A stretch of 64,000 nucleotides of DNA from Streptomyces toxytricini (GCF_014649915.1 NZ_BMTY01000005.1:62001-126000), one strand, 5' to 3'; positions 51,342 to 59,245 are shown, counted from the stretch's first letter. The notes: generated from the sequence alone by a model not told the origin. Program-made: numbers and translations.

Positions 51342-53056
51342 GCGGCGGCTCCCACGGGGGCGAGCTGGGCCTCGGCGAGGCGCCGGTAGGTGGAGTCGTG
51401 CTCCATCAGCTCGGCGTGGGTGCCGCTGGCGCGCAGGCGGCCGTCCTCGATGACGAGGATGCGGTCGGCGCCGATGGTGGTCGACAGGCGGTGCGCGATG
51501 GCGAGGACCTGGCAGCGGGTGCTGATCTCGGTGATGGCGTCGCGCAGGGCCCGCTCGGAGTCGGAGTCCAGGTGGGAGGTGGCCTCGTCCAGCAGGAGGA
51601 CGTCGGGGCGGGTGAGCAGGGCGCGGGCGATGGCCAGGCGCTGGCGCTGGCCGCCGGAGAGGCCGCTGCCGCCCTCGCCGAGGCGGGTGTCGAGGCCGTC
51701 GGGCAGGGCGTCGATGACGTCCGTCAGGTGGGCGGCGGCCACGGCCCGGGCGATGTCGTCCTCGCCGGCGTCCGGGCAGGCGTACGTGAGGTTCTCGCGG
51801 ACGGTGCCGCGGAGCAGGGGGGCGTCCTGCTCGACGAGGCCGATGCGGGAGCGCAGGACGTCCAGGGGCATGGCCGCGGTGGGGGTGCCGGAGAGGCGGA
51901 TGGTGCCCCGGTCCGGGGTGTGGAAGCGTTCGATGAGCTGGAAGAGGGTGGTCTTGCCCGCGCCGGAGGGGCCGACGACGGCGGTGACGCCGGTGGCGGG
52001 GAGGGAGAAGGAGACGCCGTTCGTCGCGGGGGCGGCGCCGCCCTCGTAGGTGAAGGTGACGTCCTCGAACTCGACCGCGGGCCGGCCGGGGGCGGGAGTG
52101 CGGGGCGCTGCCGTGCCGTCCGGCTCCTGTTCGATGGCGGCCAGTTCCCGTACGCGGTCGATGGCGGCCCGGCCCTGCTGGAACTCCCCGAGCGACATGA
52201 AGAACGTGACCAGCGGGGCGACCAGGTAGAAGAGGTACATGATGAACGCGGTGAGGTCCTGGGGCGGGAGGCTGCCGGTGGCGGTGCGCGCCATGCCCCA
52301 GGTGATGACCACGGCGAGGGAGACCTGGGTGCCGACGTTCATGGCGGGCATGAGCAGCGCCGACAGGCGGGTGACGCGGATGCCGCTGGTGCGGGCGGCT
52401 TCGGCGAGGCCGCCCAGGTGCTCGGCTTCGCGCTGCTCGGCCCGCGAGGCCTTGACGGTGGTCAGGGCGCCCAGGACGCGCAGGAGGCCGGAGCCGTAGG
52501 CGCTGGTGTCCTCGCGGTTGGTGACGGCGGCCTTGCGGACTGCGCGGGCCACGGTGAGGGCGATCGCACTGGCGGCGCCGAGGCAGCCGACCGTGACGAG
52601 GAGCATCTTCCAGTCGATCCATGCCATGACGGCGACGCAGCCGAGGGCGGTGAACCCGGAGGTGACGATCTGGGCGGCGGAGGAGGAGAGGGCGACGCGG
52701 GCGAGTGAGGTGTCCGCGACGGTGCGGGTGAACACGTCGCCGTGTTCCAGGCGGTCGAAGGCCGGGATGCGGGAGTGGAGCAGCCGGCCGGTGAGCGTGG
52801 TCCGCATGTCGAGGACGATGTTCTCGCCGGCGCGGCCGATCAGGTAGAAGTGTGCGGCGGCCAGGGCCGCGTCGGCGAGGAAGAGGGCCGCGATGCTGAC
52901 GATGGGCCAGGTCGTGGGCTTGTCCGTGGCGACGGCTTCGATGAGCCGGCCGATGAGCAGCGGCTGGAGGAGGGTGGCCGCGGTGCCCGCCAGGCCGAGG
53001 ACGACGCCGGCGGCCAGGAGCAGCCGGTGCCCTCGGACGATCTTGGATATGTTCAC
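51338..53056 (-). CDS. ABC exporter, fused permease-ATPase (LinT-like)
   Basis: 572 residues from ATG 53056. An N-terminal membrane domain (about 1-310, six helices, for example LLLAAGVVLGLAGTAATLLQ) is joined to an ATPase with Walker A VVGPSGAGKTTLF, signature LSGGQRQRLAIARALL, Walker B DVLLLDEATSHLD and a switch His in AIAHRLST. This half-transporter should dimerise and export the mature peptide or confer self-protection. There is no N-terminal peptidase (C39) domain, so leader removal must be done by another protein, possibly the alpha/beta hydrolase. It follows the methyltransferase by 60 bases. Confidence 0.85.
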   Translation of the reverse strand: MNISKIVRGHRLLLAAGVVLGLAGTAATLLQPLLIGRLIEAVATDKPTTWPIVSIAALFLADAALAAAHFYLIGRAGENIVLDMRTTLTGRLLHSRIPAFDRLEHGDVFTRTVADTSLARVALSSSAAQIVTSGFTALGCVAVMAWIDWKMLLVTVGCLGAASAIALTVARAVRKAAVTNREDTSAYGSGLLRVLGALTTVKASRAEQREAEHLGGLAEAARTSGIRVTRLSALLMPAMNVGTQVSLAVVITWGMARTATGSLPPQDLTAFIMYLFYLVAPLVTFFMSLGEFQQGRAAIDRVRELAAIEQEPDGTAAPRTPAPGRPAVEFEDVTFTYEGGAAPATNGVSFSLPATGVTAVVGPSGAGKTTLFQLIERFHTPDRGTIRLSGTPTAAMPLDVLRSRIGLVEQDAPLLRGTVRENLTYACPDAGEDDIARAVAAAHLTDVIDALPDGLDTRLGEGGSGLSGGQRQRLAIARALLTRPDVLLLDEATSHLDSDSERALRDAITEISTRCQVLAIAHRLSTTIGADRILVIEDGRLRASGTHAELMEHDSTYRRLAEAQLAPVGAAA

Positions 53057-53116
53057 TCGTCAGCCCTCATTCGGAAGAGTTGCGTTGCCTTGCCTCGGAG
53101 CCGGCCCCGGCGCCCG

Positions 53117-53836
53117 TCACCCGTCGGCGCGGGCGGTGTACCAGTCGTAGGGCTCGTGTTCGCCGGCCGGGGCGACGTCCTCGACGGTGAAGCCGGCGCG
53201 CGCGAGGCAGGCCTCGACGTCGTCCCGTTCGATGAGGAGGACCTGCTCGCCGAAGAGCACCGGTGCCTTGCCGTCCTCGTCGATGCGGGTGTCCATGGTG
53301 AGGACGTCCGCGTCGTCGAGGGTCACCGTGAAGGTGGTGGTGCCGGGGCGGTCGGGGGTCGGCACGGTCAGGGTGTGCAGGGCCACGAGGGGGCGGTAGG
53401 TGGCGGTGGAGTAGTACTCGAGCGAGAGGGTGGCGCCCGGCTCCAGGGCCTGGCGTACGTGGGCCAGGGCGCGGGTCAGTTCGTCGCGCGAGGACACGCA
53501 CGCCAGGGATCCCATGGTGGAGTACGCGGCGGTGAAGGTGCCGGCGACCGGGAGCGGGCGGCGGAAGTCGGCGCGGACCAGCTCGACGTTGCCGGGGAGG
53601 CCCTTGGCGCGGAACTGCTCCAGCATCGGCTCCGAGTTGTCGACGCCGACCACGTGGGCGGCGATCGATGCGACGGGGGCGGCGATGCGGCCGGTGCCCA
53701 CGCCGATCTCGAGGACGCGGCCGCCGGCGACGTGGGGCCGGAGCCGGTCCACTGCGTCCCCGGTGGGCATGGCGGGGGCGATCAGCGTGTCGTACACGGA
53801 TGCCACGGCGGTGCCGTACTGGACGTCCCGGGTCAC
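53117..53836 (-). CDS. SAM-dependent N-methyltransferase (LinM/CypM-like)
   Basis: 239 residues from GTG 53836, overlapping the upstream stop (GTGA). Class I SAM fold: VASVYDTLIAP at the start, the glycine-rich motif VLEIGVGTGRIA, the acidic end of strand 2 in VVGVDNSEPMLEQF, and AYSTMGSLACV. In linaridins the corresponding enzyme puts two methyl groups on the free N-terminal amine of the core peptide. The three precursors here would each expose Ala at position 1 (ATP...), as in cypemycin, so the same reaction is likely. Assignment rests on cluster context plus fold. Confidence 0.8.
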   Translation of the reverse strand: MTRDVQYGTAVASVYDTLIAPAMPTGDAVDRLRPHVAGGRVLEIGVGTGRIAAPVASIAAHVVGVDNSEPMLEQFRAKGLPGNVELVRADFRRPLPVAGTFTAAYSTMGSLACVSSRDELTRALAHVRQALEPGATLSLEYYSTATYRPLVALHTLTVPTPDRPGTTTFTVTLDDADVLTMDTRIDEDGKAPVLFGEQVLLIERDDVEACLARAGFTVEDVAPAGEHEPYDWYTARADG

Positions 53837-54378
53837 CGGTTCACCTCTTCGTAGTCGAAGACCATGTCGTACTTGGGGTCCTCGCTGTGGTCGTAGCCGG
53901 AGTAGCGGACGAGCATCACCTGGAAGAGGGGGTAGCCCGGTTCGGGGGTGAGGCGCTGCCGCACGAACTCGTTGATGAGGTGGTAGGCCCCCTCCTTCGC
54001 CTCCTGGTGCAGGGGTGTCATCGCGCCGGGGTTGTGGAGGAGGGTGGACGCCACGTCGAAGATGGCCTTCTCGATGCGGCGGCCGGGGAACCAGAAGGCG
54101 TGGACGAGCTTGCGCGGGGCGATGGAGTACACCTCGCGCCACTCGGTGTGCTCCGACTTGTCGGCGGTGGCCAGCCGGTACAGGAAGTGCTGGTCGTCGA
54201 CGGCCGGGTTGGGGGCGAAGAAGCGCCAGTTCGGGATGAGGATGCCGGTCCCGGTCTTGTCGGCCTTGCGGAGCTTGTCGTAGCTGCGGTCGGGGTGCTG
54301 GCTGAGGACGGAGGCGACGAACCATCCGGCGAGGACGGCCGGCACGGCCTGCTGCATCACGGTCTTCGCCTTGCTCAT
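53833..54378 (-). CDS. LinL-like protein
   Basis: 181 residues from ATG 54378, overlapping the hydrolase stop (ATGA). One N-terminal hydrophobic helix (VMQQAVPAVLAGWFVASVL), then a soluble part with GILIPNWRFFAPNPAVDDQH, a conserved-looking block, and FWFPGRRIEKAIFDVAST. No enzymatic motif was recognised. Size, position between the hydrolase and the methyltransferase, and the single anchor match the LinL (CypL) proteins of linaridin clusters, needed with LinH for making dehydrobutyrines from Thr. That functional link is from memory of the family. Confidence 0.7.
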   Translation of the reverse strand: MSKAKTVMQQAVPAVLAGWFVASVLSQHPDRSYDKLRKADKTGTGILIPNWRFFAPNPAVDDQHFLYRLATADKSEHTEWREVYSIAPRKLVHAFWFPGRRIEKAIFDVASTLLHNPGAMTPLHQEAKEGAYHLINEFVRQRLTPEPGYPLFQVMLVRYSGYDHSEDPKYDMVFDYEEVNR

Positions 54379-55391
54379 GCCGCTTCCCTCCGGTTCGGGT
54401 CGTCCTCGCCGCGGCGGGCGGCGGCGTCTGCGACCGCCTGCTCGATCGCCTTGGCGGTGTGCGGGGCGTGTTCCATTCCGCCGGTGACGGAGACGTGCGT
54501 GGATCCGGGGACGGTGATGATGCTGCCGCCGTGGCCGGATGCGACGTACTCCTCGTAGAGGTCGTGGTGTTCCGGGATGTCCCGGACGGTCGACTCCGCG
54601 GCGATGACCCAGACCGGCGTGCTGAGGCGGTCGAGGGGGCGGCCGCCGTCGAGCATGAAGGCGTACGAGTAGTTCCACTCCCGCAGGGCGGCGCGCCAGG
54701 TGGAGGGGGCGGAGCCCTCCAGGCGCAGCGCCCGGTGGTGGGGGCTGCCGGCCGCGAAGGCGAACATGCCCTTCTTGTCCATGAGCAGTCCGGCGCCGAG
54801 GGTCGCGGACCAGGGGCCCAGCTTCATGGTCAGGTTGGCGGCGCGGGCGCCCTCGCGCTGCTTGCGGGAGTGGATGAGCTCGCGCGGGTGGTTGGGGTCG
54901 ACCAGGACGACGCCGTCCACGCGGTCGGGGGCCTCGGCGGCCGCCCGGTGGGCGATGTAGCCGCCGAGCGAGTGGCCTGCCAGGATGCAGGGGCCGTCGG
55001 TGTCGACTCCGTCGGCGATGACCTGGAGGAGGTCGCCGACGGACTCCTTCAGGGAGTAGTCCTCGGGGCAGCGGCGCAGCGAGCTGCCGTAGCCCGCCCG
55101 GTCGTAGACGAGCACGGAGATCGACGGGTCGAGGAAGTCGGCGAGGAGCAGCCAGGAGGTGGCGGTGTTCATCAGCCCGGCCTCGCACACGAGGGTGGGG
55201 CCGCCCGGGGTGCCGCGGCGTACGTGGTACGTGATGATGTTGCCGCTGTCGCAGCGGACGCGGCGGCGTTCGAAGCCGGCGTGGCGGCGGGTGCGGGTCA
55301 CGAGTTCGGCGTAGGCCTGGTGGGCGACGCCGGCGGCGAGGCATGCCGCCAGGCCGGCGCCCGTGAGGCGGGGGAAGGTCAGGGGCTTCAC
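54375..55391 (-). CDS. Alpha/beta hydrolase (possible leader peptidase, CypP-like)
   Basis: 338 residues from GTG 55391, overlapping the LinH-like stop (GTGA). A hydrophobic N-terminus (GAGLAACLAAGVAHQAYAEL) may anchor it in the membrane. The hydrolase core has LVCEAGLMNTATSW (oxyanion region), nucleophile elbow ILAGHSLGGYIAH and the catalytic His in GSTHVSVTGG. Linaridin clusters carry an alpha/beta hydrolase proposed to remove the leader peptide; since the ABC exporter lacks a protease domain, this is the best candidate for cutting after PVM. Proline iminopeptidase-like or esterase roles remain possible. Confidence 0.75.
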   Translation of the reverse strand: MKPLTFPRLTGAGLAACLAAGVAHQAYAELVTRTRRHAGFERRRVRCDSGNIITYHVRRGTPGGPTLVCEAGLMNTATSWLLLADFLDPSISVLVYDRAGYGSSLRRCPEDYSLKESVGDLLQVIADGVDTDGPCILAGHSLGGYIAHRAAAEAPDRVDGVVLVDPNHPRELIHSRKQREGARAANLTMKLGPWSATLGAGLLMDKKGMFAFAAGSPHHRALRLEGSAPSTWRAALREWNYSYAFMLDGGRPLDRLSTPVWVIAAESTVRDIPEHHDLYEEYVASGHGGSIITVPGSTHVSVTGGMEHAPHTAKAIEQAVADAAARRGEDDPNRREAA

Positions 55392-56224
55392 GCCGCCTCC
55401 TTGGTGCCCTTGGCGAGTGCGCGGACGGACGGGTAGGTGGAGACGAACGCCCAGGCGAAGCGGGAGAGTCCCATGAAGCGGGCGTTGGCCAGGTGGAAGG
55501 CGCCCATGGCCGCCAGCCCGGCGTCCACGTACTTGCCCTTCTTCAGCAGCAGGAGGGGGAAGCCGCACTCCAGGGCCAGCACGGCGTGGCAGATGGCGCG
55601 GGACGCGGCGGGGTACTTCTCCAGCTTGTTGAAGAACCACTCGTCGCCGTAGGTCTGCGTGCGCATGATCTTGGCGAGGGCGTCGCCGGAACGCCAGGCG
55701 TCGCCGGGGAGTTTGGCCCAGCCGGATGCGCCGTACGACAGGACGGTCTGGGCGCCGATGAACTGGACGGCGGCGTTGCGGGTGGCGTCTGTGCCGCCCG
55801 CGCGGCCGAGGGCGGCGGCCGTCTGCACGAGGAAGGACACCTGGTCCGATCCGTCGGTGCCGAACAGGTGCCGCGGGTAGATGAGGAGCTGGCTGCCGAC
55901 CAGGTAGGCGTTGGCGGCCATGCGTACGGAGTTGTTCCGCACCGGCGAGATCAGGACGGCTGCGGCCAGGACCCGCGAGGCGTGGACGGCCTGGGTGACC
56001 GGCTCGCGGGCGACGAAGTCCTTGACCGCCTGGGTGGCCTTCGTGCGGCCGGGCACCTGGGACCTGGTGTGGTTCCAGTCGTTCAGGCCGCCCGGCTGCC
56101 GGTCGGTCCGGCGGACGAGGTATTCGAGGCTGGACAGCAGGTGCGTGGCGGCGGACAGCCGTTCCGCTGTGGCGAGCGGGTGCGCACACGCCGCTTCAGC
56201 GACTCGGCGGAGACGTGACAGCAT
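55388..56224 (-). CDS. LinH-like HTTM membrane protein
   Basis: 278 residues from ATG 56224 (AGGAACAG upstream). About four to six helices, including ASRVLAAAVLISPVRNNSVR, NAAVQFIGAQTVLSYGASGW and ICHAVLALECGFPLLLLKK. The arrangement, with LSYGASGWAKL, WRSGDALAKIM and FHLANARFMGLSRFAWAFV, is that of HTTM/vitamin-K-carboxylase-like membrane proteins. In linaridin clusters LinH is such a membrane protein and is required, with LinL, for Thr dehydration. It is the first modification gene after the precursors, separated from them by a stem-loop, and starts a chain of overlapping genes. Confidence 0.75.
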   Translation of the reverse strand: MLSRLRRVAEAACAHPLATAERLSAATHLLSSLEYLVRRTDRQPGGLNDWNHTRSQVPGRTKATQAVKDFVAREPVTQAVHASRVLAAAVLISPVRNNSVRMAANAYLVGSQLLIYPRHLFGTDGSDQVSFLVQTAAALGRAGGTDATRNAAVQFIGAQTVLSYGASGWAKLPGDAWRSGDALAKIMRTQTYGDEWFFNKLEKYPAASRAICHAVLALECGFPLLLLKKGKYVDAGLAAMGAFHLANARFMGLSRFAWAFVSTYPSVRALAKGTKEAA

Positions 56225-56272
56225 GATCTGTTCCTGATCGCAGCATGGGTGGGTGGAGGGCCGGAGGGGTGC

Positions 56273-56314
56273 AGGGGCGGAGAGCGGGGGAACCGCTGAA
56301 GGCTCGCCGCCCCT
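56273..56314 (-). terminator. Stem-loop after precursor 1 (attenuator)
   Basis: aggggcgg (56273-56280) pairs with ccgcccct (56307-56314), with further pairing inside (agcgg/ccgct). It lies between the precursor stop (56322) and the LinH-like gene. A partial terminator here would give high precursor and lower enzyme mRNA, as is usual in RiPP operons. Confidence 0.6.
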
Positions 56315-56321
56315 GGTCCGC

Positions 56322-56501
56322 TTACTTCTGGCAGGCCTTGACGGCCGCACCGACGCCGGCGGCGGCGACGATGATGGCGGTGGCCTTGGCCCCGCCGACG
56401 AAGCCGACGGTGAACGCGGCCGGGGTGGCCATCACGGGCGCGACCGGGCTCTCGGCGGCGCGGGCGGCACCGGCGTTGACCTTCTCGATCAGCACGGACA
56501 T
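56322..56501 (-). CDS. Linaridin-like precursor peptide 1 (59 aa)
   Basis: ATG 56501 with GTGGAGGA 6 bases upstream, stop TAA. The leader (residues 1-24) starts MSVLIEKVNAGAARAAE and ends SPVAPVM. The proposed core (25-59) starts ATPAAFTVGFVGGAKATAII and ends AAAGVGAAVKACQK. PVM-ATP is identical in all three precursors and mirrors the PAM-ATP junction of cypemycin (from memory). The core is Ala/Val/Gly-rich with three Thr that could become dehydrobutyrine, two Lys besides the last residue region and one Cys at 57. The Cys is not C-terminal, and no decarboxylase is present to make an aminovinyl-cysteine ring. Confidence 0.85.
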   Translation of the reverse strand: MSVLIEKVNAGAARAAESPVAPVMATPAAFTVGFVGGAKATAIIVAAAGVGAAVKACQK

Positions 56502-56543
56502 GGCTGTTCCTCCACTTGTCTGGTAATACGGGGAAGAGTGCGT

Positions 56544-56582
56544 CCGGTGTCGGCAGACATGTGGACTGTCTGCCGGCACCGG
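56544..56582 (-). terminator. Stem-loop between precursors 2 and 1
   Basis: ccggtgtcggcagac (56544-56558) pairs with gtctgccggcaccgg (56568-56582), 15 bp with one mismatch and a 9-base loop. It sits in the gap between the stop of precursor 2 (56660) and the start of precursor 1. Confidence 0.7.
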
Positions 56583-56659
56583 TCACACGTATGCGGGCCG
56601 GATACGGGGCGCGGTCCGTGTCGGGGACCGGAAGCCGGAACCGGCCGGGGCCGCCTCGA

Positions 56660-56860
56660 TCAGCCGGTGGCGGTCTTGTAGGCCACCGCGGCGGCGCCGG
56701 TCACGACGGCGCCGCCGACGACGTAGCCGGCCGTCTTGGCGATGACCGGGGTGGCGATGATGGCCGGGGTGGCCATGACGGGCGCCGCGGCACCCGCGGG
56801 GGAGCCGGCGTGCAGCTCGCCGCTGACGGCGGAGTTCAGGTTGACCTTCTGGATCAGCAC
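56660..56860 (-). CDS. Linaridin-like precursor peptide 2 (66 aa)
   Basis: GTG 56860 with AAAGGAAAAG 7 bases upstream, stop TGA. The leader (1-29) starts MLIQKVNLNSAVSGELHAGS and ends AAAPVM. The proposed core (30-66) starts ATPAIIATPVIAKTAGYVVG and ends GAAAVAYKTATG. It has six Thr, two of them in TP pairs, three Lys/Tyr-containing steps and no Cys or Ser, so the product could carry up to six dehydrobutyrines and an N-terminal dimethyl-Ala. The KVN motif near the N-terminus is shared with the other two precursors. Confidence 0.85.
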   Translation of the reverse strand: MLIQKVNLNSAVSGELHAGSPAGAAAPVMATPAIIATPVIAKTAGYVVGGAVVTGAAAVAYKTATG

Positions 56861-56903
56861 GGTGCTTTTCCTTTACTGGCTTGTTTTGTGGATTGCGGAT
56901 CAT

Positions 56904-56932
56904 CCCGCTGTCCGCCTGAAGCGGGCAGCGGG
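56904..56932 (-). terminator. Stem-loop between precursors 3 and 2
   Basis: cccgctgtccgc (56904-56915) pairs with gcgggcagcggg (56921-56932) around a 5-base loop. It lies 45 bases ahead of precursor 2 in a gap of about 320 bases that otherwise has no gene. It may attenuate read-through, or the gap may hold a separate promoter for precursors 2 and 1. Confidence 0.6.
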
Positions 56933-57179
56933 AAGTCTTTGTGGAACCCGTCCCGCTTCGAATTCCCGTTTCGGGGTGGGCGGGTGGGGATGTGCGCGGA
57001 CGCGCGTGCCTTGAAGGCCGGCCGTGTCCCTGTGCCGCGGAAATGCGGGTACGCGGCATGGACGTTCGGACACGGGAAAGGCGCTGTGCGGCGCGCGGCG
57101 CGGCCGGCGGCCCTTTCGGGCGCGGCGCGGTGGCATGCCGAATGTGCGGTGTGTGCGCCGGCGGTGAGCCGACGGCGGG

Positions 57180-57392
57180 TTACTTGACCTTCGCGGTGGC
57201 GTAACCGACGGCCGCGGCGGTGACGAGGACCGCCGCCTTTCCGGCGCACGGGGTGAAGACCAGCGACGGCGTGGCCATGACGGGCGAGACAGCGCCCTCC
57301 AGGGTCCGCTGCGAGAGCGGGCCGGTGAGCGAGGCGTTCTGGTTCACCTTGTGCAAGAGCATGAGAGCACTCCGGGATTCTTGGTCGGACAT
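57180..57392 (-). CDS. Linaridin-like precursor peptide 3 (70 aa)
   Basis: ATG 57392 with GGAGGGAG 4-6 bases upstream, stop TAA. The leader (1-39) is the longest: MSDQESRSALMLLHKVNQNA, then SLTGPLSQRTLEGAVSPVM. The proposed core (40-70) starts ATPSLVFTPCAGKAAVLVTA and ends AAVGYATAKVK. It has four Thr, one Ser, one internal Cys at 49 and three Lys. LHKVNQN aligns with LIQKVNLN and LIEKVNAG of the other precursors, which suggests one recognition site for shared modifying enzymes. First precursor after the sigma-like gene (gap 170 bases). Confidence 0.85.
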   Translation of the reverse strand: MSDQESRSALMLLHKVNQNASLTGPLSQRTLEGAVSPVMATPSLVFTPCAGKAAVLVTAAAVGYATAKVK

Positions 57393-57561
57393 GGGACTCC
57401 CTCCATGCGCGGGTGGGTCGTTCGTACGCGTCTCGAGGGCCTCCCGTTCGCGAGCGCGGGGACTTCCGGCCCATCGAGCCCGCCCCCGCGGCCCTTCCAT
57501 CTGATCAACCGCAGCGGGGCGCCCTTCGTATGACTGCCCCTGGAAACTTTTTCCGGCGGGT

Positions 57562-58074
57562 TCAGGAGGCCCGGCGGACGCCCCGGCAGAGGGCCCTCTT
57601 CCGCATGGCGAGGAGGCCGTGCTGCCTGGCGCGGGAGACCGTGCCCCGGTGGACGCCGAGCACGGCTGCGGCATCGTCGATCGTGTAGTCCTGCACGTCG
57701 ACGAGGAAGATGGCGGCCGCCTGCTTGCGCGGTACCTCGGCCAGCAGGCGCTCGACCTCCCAGCGCGCTTCGCGCAGGGCCAGGGCGTCGCCGGCCTGCG
57801 GCCGGTCGGGCACTTGGCCGACCGGCATGTCCTGGGACTGGCGTCTCTTCAGGTCGTAGGCAGCCGTGGTGACCGCGCGGATCGCGTACGCGGTCGGGTT
57901 GGGGTGCGCGAGCCAGGCGTCCGCAGCCTTCAGCAGCTTCAGGCAGGCGGTCTGGACGGCGTCGTCGGCGTCCTCGCCGAGCAGTCGCGACGCCTGGCGC
58001 CGGAGCAGCGGTATCACGTCACGCAGCAACGCGTCCAAGTCCGGGCGGCTCAGTGCAATGGCATAGTCGGGCAC
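57562..58074 (-). CDS. Sigma-70/ECF-like regulator of the RiPP cluster
   Basis: 170 residues from GTG 58074 (GGGGGAG 8 bases upstream). Region 2-like segment about 20-75 (LLRRQASRLLGEDADDAVQT, AYAIRAVTTAAYDLKRR) and region 4-like helix-turn-helix about 110-165 (LAEVPRKQAAAIFLVDVQDY, TIDDAAAVLGVHRGTVSRAR). It is short but within the ECF range; region 2 lacks some aromatic melting residues, so it could be a sigma-like activator. Directly upstream of the precursors and co-directional, it is the obvious candidate to drive them. A GGAAAA...CATACG pair (reverse of about 57528-57555) in front of precursor 3 could be its target. Confidence 0.75.
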   Translation of the reverse strand: MPDYAIALSRPDLDALLRDVIPLLRRQASRLLGEDADDAVQTACLKLLKAADAWLAHPNPTAYAIRAVTTAAYDLKRRQSQDMPVGQVPDRPQAGDALALREARWEVERLLAEVPRKQAAAIFLVDVQDYTIDDAAAVLGVHRGTVSRARQHGLLAMRKRALCRGVRRAS

Positions 58075-58267
58075 AGCAGTTCTCCCCCTCGGCCGCTGCC
58101 CACAGTGAAGGCGACAGCGGCTTTTGTCTGCGGCGTTTGAGCGGTGGTCAGACGCTCTGCGGCAAGATCACTTTAAACACACATGGTTCAATCTTGGGTC
58201 AGTGCAGGTAAGAGCCTGAGGAAGATTTGAGGATCGCCACCGGCGCGCCCACTTTGAGGAAGGCCCC

Positions 58268-59245
58268 ATGGCAGTAGCGGAATCCAGCCATATCCATGCC
58301 GATGACGTTTGGCGTCGTTACGGACGCGGCAAGAGCGGCTTCATGGCCGTGCGCGGTGTCAGTTTCACCGTCAGACCCGGCTCACTGTTCGCCCTGCTGG
58401 GAACCAACGGCGCCGGCAAGACCTCCACCGTCGAAATGCTGGAAGGCCTCGCCGCCCCGCACCGCGGGCGGATACGCCTGTTCGGGGACCTGGACCCGGT
58501 CGCCGACCGCGCGCGGATCCGCCCCCGTACGGGCGCGATGCTGCAGGAGGGCGGTTTCACCGCGCATCTGACGGCGCGGGAGAGCGTCGAGATGTGGGCC
58601 GGGCTGACGTCGCGGCCGCGGCCGGTCGCGCAGGCGTTGGAACTCGCCGGGTTGTCGCACCGGGCGGACGTGCTCGTCAAGAACCTGTCCGGCGGGGAGA
58701 AGCGGCGCCTCGACCTGGCCGTCGCCACGCTCGGCAGCCCGGAGGTGCTGTTCCTCGACGAGCCGACCGCGGGCATGGACGCCGAGGGCAGGCACGCGAC
58801 CTGGCGGCTGGTCAAGGAGCTGCGCGAGCGCGGCTCGACGATCCTGCTGACCACGCACTACCTGGAGGAGGCGGAGTCGCTGGCCGACGAGCTGGCCATC
58901 ATGCACCGTGGGCGCATCGCGGCGTCGGGAACGGTCTCGGAGATCGTTTCCGGCCATCCTGCGACGCTGACCTTCGGCCTGTCGGGACAGTGGAGCGCGC
59001 AGGACCTCCCCGTCGGCGGGGCGGTCGAGGAGCGGGGCGGGCGCATCACCGTCACCACGGGGCAGTTGCAGAAGGACGCCGCCCGGATCCTGGCCTGGGC
59101 CGAGGACCACGACGTGGAGCTGGACCGGTTCACGGCACGGCCGGCCTCCCTGGAGGAGGCGTTCATCTCCATCGCCCGGGTGACGGACACCGACGACGAC
59201 GCGTACGACACGGACGACGCGGCAGAAACGCAGGAGGAGGCATGA
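58268..59245 (+). CDS. ABC transporter ATP-binding protein
   Basis: 325 residues from ATG 58268 (GAGGAAGG upstream). Walker A LLGTNGAGKTSTVEML, signature LSGGEKRRLDLAVATL, Walker B EVLFLDEPTAGMD and switch His in LLTTHYLEEAE. The C-terminal extension of about 90 residues (GTVSEIVSGHPATLTFGLSG, ending with many Asp) is typical of DrrA-type exporters. With the next gene (ATGA overlap) it forms an exporter that may give self-resistance to the linaridin-like product; divergent from the sigma-like gene across a 190-base region. Confidence 0.85.
   Translation: MAVAESSHIHADDVWRRYGRGKSGFMAVRGVSFTVRPGSLFALLGTNGAGKTSTVEMLEGLAAPHRGRIRLFGDLDPVADRARIRPRTGAMLQEGGFTAHLTARESVEMWAGLTSRPRPVAQALELAGLSHRADVLVKNLSGGEKRRLDLAVATLGSPEVLFLDEPTAGMDAEGRHATWRLVKELRERGSTILLTTHYLEEAESLADELAIMHRGRIAASGTVSEIVSGHPATLTFGLSGQWSAQDLPVGGAVEERGGRITVTTGQLQKDAARILAWAEDHDVELDRFTARPASLEEAFISIARVTDTDDDAYDTDDAAETQEEA

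Noticed and set aside
56322-57392. Lanthipeptide or bacteriocin-type reading of the three small peptides
   Set aside because: No LanM/LanB/LanC-like enzyme lies in the operon; the junction motif and the enzyme set fit linaridins better.
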